This document shows positions 15,343-21,813 of a DNA stretch of 35,903 nt, in pieces. Location: contig JAQWEN010000002.1 in the NCBI GenBank assembly GCA_028704885.1, positions 1 to 35,903 on the forward strand, in the 5' to 3' direction. The notes below the pieces were generated by a model, which ran no database searches, was not told where the DNA came from, and saw only the letters and a list, made by a program, of their open reading frames with translations. Each line of letters starts with the position of its first letter. The stretch's first letter is position 1. The position numbers and the translations under genes were made by a program. The DNA is from Candidatus Shapirobacteria bacterium. Lineage in GTDB: Bacteria; Patescibacteria; Microgenomatia; UBA12405.

Positions 15343-15763
15343 TTTTTTTATTTAATTGATAATTTCTATTGTGAAAAACCCCTAAAACATCTTCTTTGGT
15401 AAAACCATAATCTTTTAAAACCTCGTAGGCAGTTGAAATATCACCAGTATAATAGGCTTCGTAATTATTTAATTCGTAGCAAATAACAGCATTAGGATTT
15501 AATTTTTTTACTTCCTCAATAAACCACTCATTTAATTCTTTAGTTTGTTTATAATAATTATCAAGATTTTTTTTAGGTATAATTCCACCCATTCCAATAG
15601 AAATAACATTTTCTTTTTTCTCACCGATTTCTTCTAACCCTTTTTCTAATTGTTCATTACTAAAAGCAAAGAATACTTTATTCTCATCAATTATTTTGGT
15701 TAATTTATCCTGAACAACCTTATTTTTTAATTCTGAATAACCAATTACTTTTTTTTCTTCCAT
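15335..15763 (-). CDS. Conserved protein with YELNNYEAYYTGD segment, 142 aa, unknown
   Basis: Residues 95-125 read VICYELNNYEAYYTGD, then a helix and GFTKEDVLGVF. I recall similar Y-E-x-x-N-x-E-x-x-Y-T-G-D ... G-x-x-E-x-V segments in uncharacterised bacterial and phage proteins but cannot name the family. The FAFSNEQLEKGLEEIG segment at about 32 is another conserved-looking region. First gene of the accessory operon behind the early promoter at 15800-15840. Confidence 0.55.
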   Translation of the reverse strand: MEEKKVIGYSELKNKVVQDKLTKIIDENKVFFAFSNEQLEKGLEEIGEKKENVISIGMGGIIPKKNLDNYYKQTKELNEWFIEEVKKLNPNAVICYELNNYEAYYTGDISTAYEVLKDYGFTKEDVLGVFHNRNYQLNKKND

Positions 15764-15799
15764 AATTTTCTTTCTGAAAATTTAATTGTTAATTAGTTA

Positions 15800-15840
15800 A
15801 ATATAAACCCCCTATTTATAAAAGTAAATAGGCAATTTTG
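15800..15840 (-). promoter_or_regulatory. Early promoter, copy A
   Basis: Minus strand: AAAATTGCCTA upstream, TTTACT (15828-15823), 17-base spacer, TATATT (15805-15800). Three other copies precede 19604, 22824 and 24014, with the AAAATTG box, TTTACTTTT and GGTTTAT block conserved. The leader to the ATG at 15763 is about 30 bases and contains AGAAAG as ribosome site. Confidence 0.7.
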
Positions 15841-15853
15841 AACCTAATTTGAT

Positions 15854-16369
15854 ATTAAGTTGAAATATAGTCGGGTGTGTAAGTCCATCTGTTTTAAAGG
15901 TTAATCCCCACAATGCTCATAATCCATTGTTTTTACTCCCTACTTACACCTGTTTTTCTAACTTCCTCTCTATGTAAATGAGTTTTTAATCTATGACAAT
16001 TTGCACAAAGTGTCTGTAAATTATCAATAGAATTATTTTTATGATTACCATCAATATGGTCTACATCTAGCTGACAAGATTCACCCATAAAACCACACAC
16101 ACAACAAACTATATCTTTATGTTTCCTATAAACCATTTTAGATGGTCCAAATCTTCTAATACTACATTTATTACAAACCCTATCTCTTAATTGACCTTTT
16201 CTTTTACCACTTTTTCTAAGACAAAAATGTTTTCTAGATTTAATTTTTCCACAAACTTTACATTTTATATATTTTAATTTTACCCTACCCATATAGATAT
16301 AATATACCCACCATAAAATTTATCAACTATACGGGGTGGGTGTTATACCCGACTATACCTCAACTTAAT
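15854..16369 (-). mobile_element. HNH cassette bounded by 25-base inverted repeats
   Basis: Inverted repeats at 15854-15878 and 16345-16369 (ATTAAGTTGARRTATAGTC and following GGGT; about 22 of 25 matches) enclose the HNH gene at 15933-16292, making a 516-base unit. Inside the right repeat is a second hairpin (ACCCACC with GGTGGGT). The repeats could be ends of a small mobile unit or an RNA stem that closes around the gene. Apart from the HNH gene, 15764-15932 holds the early promoter and this repeat; no other gene was seen. Confidence 0.5.
15933..16292 (-). CDS. HNH endonuclease with N-terminal zinc finger, 119 aa
   Basis: N-terminal zinc module CKVCGKIKSRKHFC with CNKCSIRRFG, then the HNH core: CCVCGFMGESC, LDVDHIDGNHKNN (catalytic DHI-D-x-N) and LCANCHRLKTH. 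This is the compact HNH form common in phage homing nucleases. Domain order and length (about 120) fit. It lies inside inverted repeats, next to the tRNA-like region, a typical kind of insertion target. Confidence 0.85.
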   Translation of the reverse strand: MGRVKLKYIKCKVCGKIKSRKHFCLRKSGKRKGQLRDRVCNKCSIRRFGPSKMVYRKHKDIVCCVCGFMGESCQLDVDHIDGNHKNNSIDNLQTLCANCHRLKTHLHREEVRKTGVSRE

Positions 16370-16385
16370 TTTCCAATACACCAGT

Positions 16386-16675
16386 GTTTTGCCGTCTTAA
16401 ACTACTTCTTGCTCGAGCTTTCAGTCCCGAATCGAACGGGAATTTCTTGTAATATATCGGAAAGTTCTAAATAAGAACTAATAGGGAGTGTCCACCACAG
16501 ACACCGACTGACTCGAACAGTCTTTTCTCCCGTTCGGGGTGCTTTTCCGCTAAGCTACACCAAACAAAATGTTGAGTGATTGGGTTCGAACCAATGACTT
16601 CCCCCTATCAGTTCTTATTTACTAATTTTAAAGGTTCTAAATAACTCATTTGATACCGACATTGACATCGGTATC
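16386..16675 (-). ncRNA. Structured RNA region with tRNA-like T-arms and D-arms in non-canonical order
   Basis: No open frame of note lies in 16293-16681. Read on the minus strand: hairpin GATACCGA/TCGGTATC (16651-16674); a 19-bp helix (16621-16603 with 16486-16468, one G-U) enclosing T-arm 1 (16595-16579, loop TTCGAAC), a 7-base segment CACTCAA, linker CATTTTG, TTTGGTG, D-arm (16555-16541, with A14, G18-G19, A21), T-arm 2 (16522-16506, loop TTCGAGT) and a hairpin GGTGTC/GACACT; then T-arm 3 (16441-16425, loop TTCGATT) and a second D-arm (16402-16386). All three T-arms keep G53-C61 and TTCRA. No canonical cloverleaf can be drawn. Confidence 0.6.
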
Positions 16676-16681
16676 TATCAA

Positions 16682-16894
16682 TTATTTATTCCTAAAGTAT
16701 TGATACCAAATGAAAAATACTGTCGCAAGTAGCAATAAGATACCCACAATAATTTTCCCCGTGAAGAGTAGATAATAACCAACACACATAGCCGAAAAAC
16801 TGGCTAAACCAGTCCAAACGGCAACGAATAAATCATATTCGGTAAGTTCTTTTTTCTTACCTTTTGGTTGGATAAACTTTCTGTTTTTTTCCAT
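16682..16894 (-). CDS. Two-span membrane protein, 70 aa
   Basis: A Lys-rich cytoplasmic N-terminus (FIQPKGKKKELTEY) and two hydrophobic segments at about 26-45 (VAVWTGLASFSAMCVGYYLL) and 50-66 (IIVGILLLLATVFFIWY). Last gene of the recombination/accessory operon, before the tRNA-like region. No clear ribosome site. Function unknown. Confidence 0.55.
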   Translation of the reverse strand: MEKNRKFIQPKGKKKELTEYDLFVAVWTGLASFSAMCVGYYLLFTGKIIVGILLLLATVFFIWYQYFRNK

Positions 16895-16918
16895 AATTTT
16901 TTAATAAATAAATAATAA

Positions 16919-17158
16919 TTACCAATTTTGGTATGGGGCTCTCCCATCTAAAACAATATAATTGCCCTCTTTTCCATCAACTTTACCCTTTTCAAGATGG
17001 AAAAAGAAAAATGCTTTTAGTGGATCAGCTCCCATTTGTTTTTTAAGCCATTTAGGTTCAGCGAATTGGGTCATTATACTTTTATCCTCGTTATAAACTA
17101 AAACTGGGTTACCACAATTTGAGGTTATTGCCCTTTGAACTTTTACTATATTATTCAT
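16919..17158 (-). CDS. Small conserved-looking protein, 79 aa, next to the exonuclease
   Basis: Begins IVKVQRAITSN, with PVLVYNEDKSIMTQF in the middle and ending YIVLDGRAPYQNW. The V-Q-R-x-I-x-S-N and VL-YNED-S-M-Q-F segments recur, as far as I recall, in small uncharacterised proteins near phage YqaJ-type nucleases. It overlaps the nuclease gene by four bases, suggesting a joint role in recombination; no activity can be assigned. Confidence 0.55.
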   Translation of the reverse strand: MNNIVKVQRAITSNCGNPVLVYNEDKSIMTQFAEPKWLKKQMGADPLKAFFFFHLEKGKVDGKEGNYIVLDGRAPYQNW

Positions 17159-17856
17159 TTTCGATTCTCCTCTAGGGCTTCATTTACATCAATTAAAGTT
17201 TGTTTTAATGCCAATAAATCTTCTTGGTCAACTTCCCAATCAAGCAAAGTGATGTTTTTTAAGTGATCTGGTAATGGTTGAATTTGGTCATTTAAAATCT
17301 CATAAAAGAAAGTGGCGTATTGGGTTTGAAATTCGGTTTCTTGATAATTATTTAACCATTCCCTAATTTCTTCTAACTGTTTTTGATGAGGATAAAAATA
17401 AAAGAGTTGTAAATTTGGTCTGCCAGTTAAAAGTGAGTAGGCGGTAAGTTGCCAGTAATACTTGGGGAACTCATTTTTAATATCAAGGGCAGAATAACCT
17501 TTTTGGGCAAAGGCAATAACAGTCGCATACCCTTTTAATTGAGGACATTTAATATCTCCAACACAATTAAAATTAGGGGTTTCATAATCAGTATAACCAC
17601 TAACTAAGGGATTTTTATGATGAGTTTGGAAAATACTATCTTCCCAAAAATTCTTGATTTTGGTATCACAAAGGAATTTTTCACACATTAAGCCCCATTT
17701 TTGTTCTTTAGAAGTAAAGTCTTTAATCCTCATTTTTAATAAGAGTTCAAGTTTTAGTTCATCGAGATAATGGTAGTATTCAGCCCCTTTTGAGCCTTTA
17801 GCACGACCATTTGCCATTAAACGCCAACATTGACTAGCGGTTGGTTTGCCTATCAT
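17155..17856 (-). CDS. YqaJ/lambda-exonuclease-type recombination nuclease, 233 aa
   Basis: The RecB-like nuclease motifs are all present: SGYTDYE (first Asp, about residue 89), VGDIKCP (D-x-K, about 101) and YYWQLTAYSLL (Q-x-x-x-Y, about 136). Such enzymes chew the 5' strand of linear DNA to give 3' tails for annealing. Length fits the YqaJ family. With the P-loop ATPase (21193) and SSB-like protein (20583) it makes a recombination module. A GGAGG ribosome site precedes the ATG. Confidence 0.85.
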   Translation of the reverse strand: MIGKPTASQCWRLMANGRAKGSKGAEYYHYLDELKLELLLKMRIKDFTSKEQKWGLMCEKFLCDTKIKNFWEDSIFQTHHKNPLVSGYTDYETPNFNCVGDIKCPQLKGYATVIAFAQKGYSALDIKNEFPKYYWQLTAYSLLTGRPNLQLFYFYPHQKQLEEIREWLNNYQETEFQTQYATFFYEILNDQIQPLPDHLKNITLLDWEVDQEDLLALKQTLIDVNEALEENRK

Positions 17857-17857
17857 T

Positions 17858-18049
17858 TTATTTTTCCTCCTTTTTAATTATTATTTGTCTTGGATTATAC
17901 ATTTTGTTGTAATTGATAATGAAAACAAAAGTGGTTAAAAATAACCACCAATCACTCACTTCTTTAAAATAAATAACCAGAACCATTGAAAATAAGATGA
18001 CCAAATTTTCTACAAAATTTAGCCAAATTTTTAATTTTTCATTTTCCAT
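17858..18049 (-). CDS. Two-span membrane protein, 63 aa
   Basis: Membrane segments at about 9-29 (LNFVENLVILFSMVLVIYF) and 34-48 (WLFLTTFVFIINYN) with a basic tail. Its end provides the GGAGG site for the nuclease gene, and its start overlaps the preceding gene by 11 bases. Unknown function. Confidence 0.5.
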   Translation of the reverse strand: MENEKLKIWLNFVENLVILFSMVLVIYFKEVSDWWLFLTTFVFIINYNKMYNPRQIIIKKEEK

Positions 18050-18305
18050 TTTTACTCTCCTTTTGTCTATCCCACTCTAACTTATAACATTTTTCACAAG
18101 TCGGATAGCCGAAACCTATATTATTATGAATTTCTTTTGAAGTGAACATTTCCCCAAATTTGTGGGGCTTTCCACATTGGCAACAATTAACTATTTCATT
18201 ATCCCCTGCCATCATTGGGCAATTTTTAGGTAACTCATAGTCATCATATTTTCTAGTTTTATAATTCCATTTTCCAACTAATACTTTTATTTTTTCTTCA
18301 TTCAT
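18039..18305 (-). CDS. Zinc-binding protein, 88 aa, unknown
   Basis: Two Cys pairs, CCQCGKPHKFG near residue 37 and CEKCYKLEWD near 71, form a probable treble-clef or ribbon. The N-terminal part (IKVLVGKWNYKTRKYDDYELP) looks like a strand pair. Overlaps its upstream neighbour by four bases. No family recognised. Confidence 0.55.
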   Translation of the reverse strand: MNEEKIKVLVGKWNYKTRKYDDYELPKNCPMMAGDNEIVNCCQCGKPHKFGEMFTSKEIHNNIGFGYPTCEKCYKLEWDRQKESKNGK

Positions 18306-18601
18306 TTTAATAGCTCCTTAATTTCATTTTTAATGTCTAAATTTGTATCTCCAAAACTATCAAGGTTATTTAACCCAAAACCTCTCCTTGTCGCCCCAAT
18401 TCTAAAAAACTTACCATTAGCAAGTCTAAAACTTCCAGTATTCCAAAAATCGACATATTTACCAGTTAATTTATTTTTAACTCGATGTTGTGATTCAGAT
18501 AATTTTTTATATTCTAATTCAAGATGTCTTTTACAAAATTGCTTACACCACGGTATTACTGGCATAAACTTTGTATCTCTAATTTCATTTATTCTAATCA
18601 T
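18302..18601 (-). CDS. Basic protein, 99 aa, unknown
   Basis: MIRINEIRDTKFMPVIPWC, then a basic helix and GSFRLANGKFFRIGATRRGFG. Overall positive charge suggests nucleic-acid contact. It is coupled to the preceding gene through an ATGA overlap. No motif identified. Confidence 0.5.
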   Translation of the reverse strand: MIRINEIRDTKFMPVIPWCKQFCKRHLELEYKKLSESQHRVKNKLTGKYVDFWNTGSFRLANGKFFRIGATRRGFGLNNLDSFGDTNLDIKNEIKELLK

Positions 18602-19029
18602 TGATTTGTATAACTACTAACCCATTCATTTTTCTCATTTAAAAATGATTTAACCCCTTTTACTTCTGAACATAAAACTGGGTTTGAAAGTGTGTGTTCG
18701 CCTTTAACTTTTTTGGTTAAAATCGAATTGATAGCAAGTTTATTATGAAAAAATGCTTCACACCTTTCAAAGTTAATTCCCCAATGTCCCTTACTTTCTT
18801 TATAAAATAAACCACCGAAGTAAACCCAAGAACCGAACATTGTGTATGCTGTCCCTACTTCACGACAGCATTCCGTTATTTCTTTACGGGTGAAAGTTTG
18901 TTAGTTCTTGGATTTAAGGTAAACAAATAAATTGTATGCCACCCTTACCATTGATTTGTTAAGAGTAATTCGGTAACTATTTGTTGTCTGTCCACAATGA
19001 GGACAGATTTGTCGATTTTCACTAGGCAT
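18598..19029 (-). pseudogene. Zinc-ribbon plus C-terminal domain protein interrupted by an in-frame TAA at codon 43
   Basis: From the ATG at 19029 (with GGAGG six bases upstream) the frame reads MPSENRQICPHCGQTTNSY, LNKSMVRVAYNL and meets TAA at 18903-18901. Beyond it, the same frame continues QTFTRKEITECCREVGTAYT and on to TGA at 18600-18598. The second part (GLFYKESKGHWGINFERCEAF, then KVKGEHTLSNPV) matches what I recall of the C-terminal half of a phage protein family whose N-terminus is such a CPHCG ribbon followed by a helix. The only internal ATG after the stop (18840) has no ribosome site. So one 142-residue gene is interrupted by a nonsense codon, or read through it. Confidence 0.7.
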
Positions 19030-19342
19030 TTTGAACCTCCTCATCTAACTTATATTTGATTCTTTCTTCGGTTGTCGGCTGTCGTTCTTCCCCACACATT
19101 TCACACCTCATTTTTGAATACTTTTTAGGATAAGTATGAGTTAATTCAAATTTGTGTTTTCCACCATTTAAACAACTAGCCTTTGCAGTATCATAAATAA
19201 ATAAAACACTGGTAGTAAAAGTAAAAATTTTACCACAATTAGAACATTCTTGATTAAAAATTTCATCTTCGCCGTAACCATAACCATCATCGTGGTTAAT
19301 ATCTTGTAGTTCACCACAATAGGGACAATAAGTATCTTTCAT
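19022..19342 (-). CDS. Protein with two zinc-ribbon pairs, 106 aa, unknown
   Basis: CPYCGELQDIN at residues 6-16, CSNCGKIFTF near 33, CLNGGKHKF near 58 and CEMCGEERQ near 80 make two ribbons. Acidic C-terminus. The last codons carry GAGGAGG, the ribosome site of the interrupted gene downstream, whose start overlaps this gene by eight bases. Unknown function. Confidence 0.6.
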   Translation of the reverse strand: MKDTYCPYCGELQDINHDDGYGYGEDEIFNQECSNCGKIFTFTTSVLFIYDTAKASCLNGGKHKFELTHTYPKKYSKMRCEMCGEERQPTTEERIKYKLDEEVQNA

Positions 19343-19343
19343 T

Positions 19344-19604
19344 TTAATACTCCATAGTTACCTGACAGAAGAAAGTCTGGCCAATAATATCTTCTACTTC
19401 TTTTTCTATTAAATTATCCATGTTCCAATCTAAATTTCTTTTGGTATTTTCTTCCTCGTCTTCTCTAATTTTATCCTCTGCCTGTCCTTTAATTTCACTC
19501 ATAAAATCTTTATTATCTCGAAGCTCTTGTTCCAATCCTTTTTTAATTTCTTCCTGTTTTTCAAAGGTTAAATCTGACCAATAAATTCTTTGTGTGTGTT
19601 CCAT
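19344..19604 (-). CDS. Acidic helical protein, 86 aa, unknown
   Basis: First gene of the operon behind early promoter B. It begins EHTQRIYWSDLTFEKQEEI and is rich in Glu and Lys, largely alpha-helical, ending GQTFFCQVTMEY. AGAAAGGA precedes the ATG. The pattern of a short conserved N-terminus plus charged helix is common among phage early proteins that contact host factors, but nothing specific can be assigned. Confidence 0.55.
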   Translation of the reverse strand: MEHTQRIYWSDLTFEKQEEIKKGLEQELRDNKDFMSEIKGQAEDKIREDEEENTKRNLDWNMDNLIEKEVEDIIGQTFFCQVTMEY

Positions 19605-19648
19605 ATTTTTTAAAATCCTTTCTAAATTTTTAATTTGTAATTAGTTGA

Positions 19649-19690
19649 ATAATAAACCCTCTAAAAATAAAAGTAAATAGGCAATTTTGT
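19649..19690 (-). promoter_or_regulatory. Early promoter, copy B
   Basis: Minus strand: AAAATTGCCTA upstream, TTTACT (19677-19672), 17 bases, TATTAT (19654-19649). Lies against the end of the HNH gene at 19693, so the box overlaps that gene's 3' flank. Leader about 40 bases with AGAAAGGA. Confidence 0.7.
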
Positions 19691-19692
19691 GC

Positions 19693-20307
19693 CTAAAAAT
19701 CAATCTTCAAGGCTGTTGCTTCGGTTTTCAATTTCTCATTCCAATACTTTACAAAAGCCAAACTTCTGGTTACTGGTTTTTGACTTTCTCTCTTTAAAAA
19801 TAGATATTTTGTTTCTCCATAAGTGGCCATATACCATTTTCTAAATTTCTCTGGGGTTTTGTGTGCCGAAAAGTTAAAATTCCAAATATGATGATGAACA
19901 CAAAGGGAAACTCCATTTCGGGTATCCCAACGAGTTGCCCAAAGTCGGCGTGAGAATAAGTGATGAGCATCTATTTTTCCAGAATTTGAATCAATAACAC
20001 AAACATCTCCTGCTTTTCGCCTAACAATCTTTGACCAAAGCCTGTCATTCTCTTTTATTAGTTTTTTCTTTTCTATTTGGGTCGGAGACAGTTTTTTAGA
20101 CTTGCCAAGTCGTCTATTTACGCTTTTTATTGATAAGGGGTGTAATTTACTCGGAATATCTGCTTCCGTTAAAAAATAGGCTTCTAGTGGCTTACAAGTT
20201 CTTTTTTTACCACAAATACAACAAACTAAATTTCTTTTGGGATAATCTTTAAATGATTTGCCGTTACCTACTTCAAAACCACAGGACTTACAGATGACTT
20301 TTTCCAT
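19693..20307 (-). CDS. HNH nuclease with N-terminal zinc module, 204 aa
   Basis: Two Cys pairs at residues 5-8 (CKSCG) and near 29-33 (CCICGKKR) give an N-terminal zinc module. The core has IDAHHLFSRRLW (HH) and GVSLCVHHHIWNF, then SAHKTPEKFRKWY. The arrangement recalls NinG/Rap-like recombination nucleases, in which the HNH core follows a zinc-bearing N-terminus; a free-standing homing nuclease is an alternative. Its place between the SSB-like gene and the exonuclease operon favours a recombination role. Overlaps the preceding gene by 20 bases. Confidence 0.7.
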   Translation of the reverse strand: MEKVICKSCGFEVGNGKSFKDYPKRNLVCCICGKKRTCKPLEAYFLTEADIPSKLHPLSIKSVNRRLGKSKKLSPTQIEKKKLIKENDRLWSKIVRRKAGDVCVIDSNSGKIDAHHLFSRRLWATRWDTRNGVSLCVHHHIWNFNFSAHKTPEKFRKWYMATYGETKYLFLKRESQKPVTRSLAFVKYWNEKLKTEATALKIDF

Positions 20308-20503
20308 ATCTTTTTAATTTGGAGTAGTAAAGCTGTGGCGATACTTTATAAAAACCGACAAAACCGTGAACATCAGTAGGAACACCACTTGATTTTAAAA
20401 GATCAAGTTGTCCAAAAAATCTATCCCTACCCTCATTTTTAAGAGATTGACGGTAGGCAATACAATTTGGAGTTCTTAATTTTTCTTCGGTTTTCATTTT
20501 CAT
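20288..20503 (-). CDS. Small basic protein, 71 aa, unknown
   Basis: Starts MKMKTEEKLRTPNC and contains DRFFGQLDLLKSSGV and a Tyr/Lys-rich tail. Overlaps the HNH gene. No ribosome site; TGC TATCAT ends five bases before the ATG, so a leaderless message is predicted. No family recognised. Confidence 0.5.
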   Translation of the reverse strand: MKMKTEEKLRTPNCIAYRQSLKNEGRDRFFGQLDLLKSSGVPTDVHGFVGFYKVSPQLYYSKLKRYGKSHL

Positions 20504-20508
20504 AAATT

Positions 20509-20517
20509 ATGATAGCA
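20509..20517 (-). promoter_or_regulatory. Extended -10 element abutting the 20503 start (predicted leaderless)
   Basis: Minus strand TGC TATCAT, then AATTT and the ATG at 20503; located just after the SSB terminator, so it would restart transcription there. Confidence 0.45.
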
Positions 20518-20531
20518 TAAAAAAACAATAC

Positions 20532-20561
20532 GCAAAAGCCCCGTTCAAGTAGAAACGGGGC
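20532..20561 (-). terminator. Rho-independent terminator after the SSB-like gene
   Basis: 8-bp stem GCCCCGTT with AACGGGGC, 8-base loop, followed on the minus strand by TTTTGCG. It ends the replication operon. Confidence 0.8.
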
Positions 20562-20582
20562 AGTTATCTATTTTCTTTTTAT

Positions 20583-21116
20583 TTAAAAAGGTGTGCTTTC
20601 ACTACCATTATCAGGAATTACAATATCTTCAACTTTTTCTTCAGTTTGAAGTTCATAATCCTTTAAAACAGGAGCATAAGGTAAAACTGATTTATTATTA
20701 TAAAAACCAGTCGAACCATCATCTCTAGTAAATGACCTATCAGACTTTTTAATAACCAAATAACCTTTGGCATTGGTTAATTCCAAAGTTAAATAATTTA
20801 AAAGTTCTTCCTCTTTATTGGTTAAATTACTGTCAAAGGTTTCTCTAGCTTTGATTTTTTTATCTTCAGATTCATATTGATGAATTACCAAACCTTTTAG
20901 AGTTTTGAGGGTAATTTCAGCGCAACCATCAGTATGCACATACATTCTGACAGTTTCCTCAATTCCTTGAGCTTCGACAGTTAAAAGATAATAAGATTTG
21001 TCTTCATTGACAAATTCAATTTTTTTAATGACACATTCATAAACCCCAGTAGAGAGGTAACTTTTGAACTCGCCATCAAAGTCAATAGTTTTGTTTATCA
21101 CATTAGTTGAAAACAT
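20583..21116 (-). CDS. Single-stranded-DNA-binding-like protein, 177 aa
   Basis: The size, beta-rich body (GVYECVIKKIEFVNEDKSYY, LLTVEAQGIEETVRMYV) and an acidic, flexible C-terminus ending IVIPDNGSESTPF fit an SSB-type phage protein; the terminal Pro-Phe after acidic residues is the typical partner-docking tip of SSB. It follows the P-loop ATPase gene and precedes the terminator. The exact family is not certain (some phage proteins of this place are annotated only by domain number). It would coat single strands during replication and recombination. Confidence 0.6.
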   Translation of the reverse strand: MFSTNVINKTIDFDGEFKSYLSTGVYECVIKKIEFVNEDKSYYLLTVEAQGIEETVRMYVHTDGCAEITLKTLKGLVIHQYESEDKKIKARETFDSNLTNKEEELLNYLTLELTNAKGYLVIKKSDRSFTRDDGSTGFYNNKSVLPYAPVLKDYELQTEEKVEDIVIPDNGSESTPF

Positions 21117-21162
21117 TTTGTTTTTTCCTTGTAATTAAATAATAATAATTTTTAAATCTGGT

Positions 21163-21186
21163 GCGGTAGAGCTTCCACCCTACCGC
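21163..21186 (-). promoter_or_regulatory. Hairpin between ATPase and SSB-like genes
   Basis: A 7-bp stem (GCGGTAG with CTACCGC) with a 10-base loop in an AT-rich gap. There is no T-tract, so it is not a standard terminator; it may stabilise or process the mRNA or adjust the ratio of the two proteins. ACAAGGAAAAAACAAA before the SSB start is the ribosome site. Confidence 0.5.
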
Positions 21187-21192
21187 CCAAGA

Positions 21193-21813
21193 CTACTTAT
21201 CGCTTTCTGTGTCTGATTTATAAAAAGCGATAACTTTTTCATTGACCATTTTAAGGTCATTGTCCATTTGGGTAGTTTCAAACATTCCCATAGGTGCTTT
21301 ACAGGTTGCGAGTGGGTTGTAAGTTTCAAAGTAATAACCATTTTTATCATTGAAAGCCCTCAACACAAGGGTAAAATAACCCTCGATTGATTGATGTTTA
21401 TCAATAGCTGTGGTTTCCACTTTAGCTTTGTAACCTTGACCCTCAATATAATCCTCGTGCCAAAATAAATAAACATTACCACCTGTCTTTTCTGACCATT
21501 GAGCAAGTGCTTTGATAAAGTTCATTAGGTCTTTTCCCATTTGAACATATTTAGCCCCATAACCAGAATCGGGTAAATTGTAATACTGATTGGCTGACAT
21601 AAATTGAATATCATCGATCACTAAAATTGGAGTGGTAACTTTATCCAATAAGAGTGTGGCCTCTTTAAAATTGTCGGTATAGCGACATTTGATGTCGGAT
21701 TTGAATGGTAACGGTTTTTTAATCGCCCCAATTAAACAGACATCTTTTGCGGTCAAATTTCGAAGTGAGGTTGTCTTACCCGCACCCGATTTTCCAAAAA
21801 CTAGAATTAACAT
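21193..21813 (-). CDS. P-loop ATPase, RecA-core type (Sak4-like candidate), 206 aa
   Basis: Walker A FGKSGAGKTTSLRNL at residues 6-20 and a Walker B strand ILVIDDIQFM near 63-73. Compact size and neighbours (SSB-like protein, nuclease) resemble the phage Sak4 single-strand annealing ATPases with an AAA_24-type core. It probably helps load or anneal single strands during replication and recombination. The start overlaps the preceding TAA as TAATG with AAAGGAG upstream. Sak4 identity is inferred; a generic P-loop ATPase is certain. Confidence 0.75.
   Translation of the reverse strand: MLILVFGKSGAGKTTSLRNLTAKDVCLIGAIKKPLPFKSDIKCRYTDNFKEATLLLDKVTTPILVIDDIQFMSANQYYNLPDSGYGAKYVQMGKDLMNFIKALAQWSEKTGGNVYLFWHEDYIEGQGYKAKVETTAIDKHQSIEGYFTLVLRAFNDKNGYYFETYNPLATCKAPMGMFETTQMDNDLKMVNEKVIAFYKSDTESDK

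Noticed and set aside
15854..16369. Group I intron with HNH gene
   Set aside because: TATAGTC and GACTATA occur in the reverse of the R-S order needed for P7, and no P/Q elements or matching exon ends were found.
16425..16595. Three ordinary tRNA genes
   Set aside because: T-arms and D-arms are intact, but no D-arm followed by T-arm has complementary acceptor stems or a 17-base anticodon arm of the right spacing; between D-arm 1 and T-arm 2 there are only 18 bases.
16651..16674. Terminator after the 16682 gene
   Set aside because: The 8-bp hairpin is clear but no T-tract follows on either strand; treated as part of the structured RNA region.
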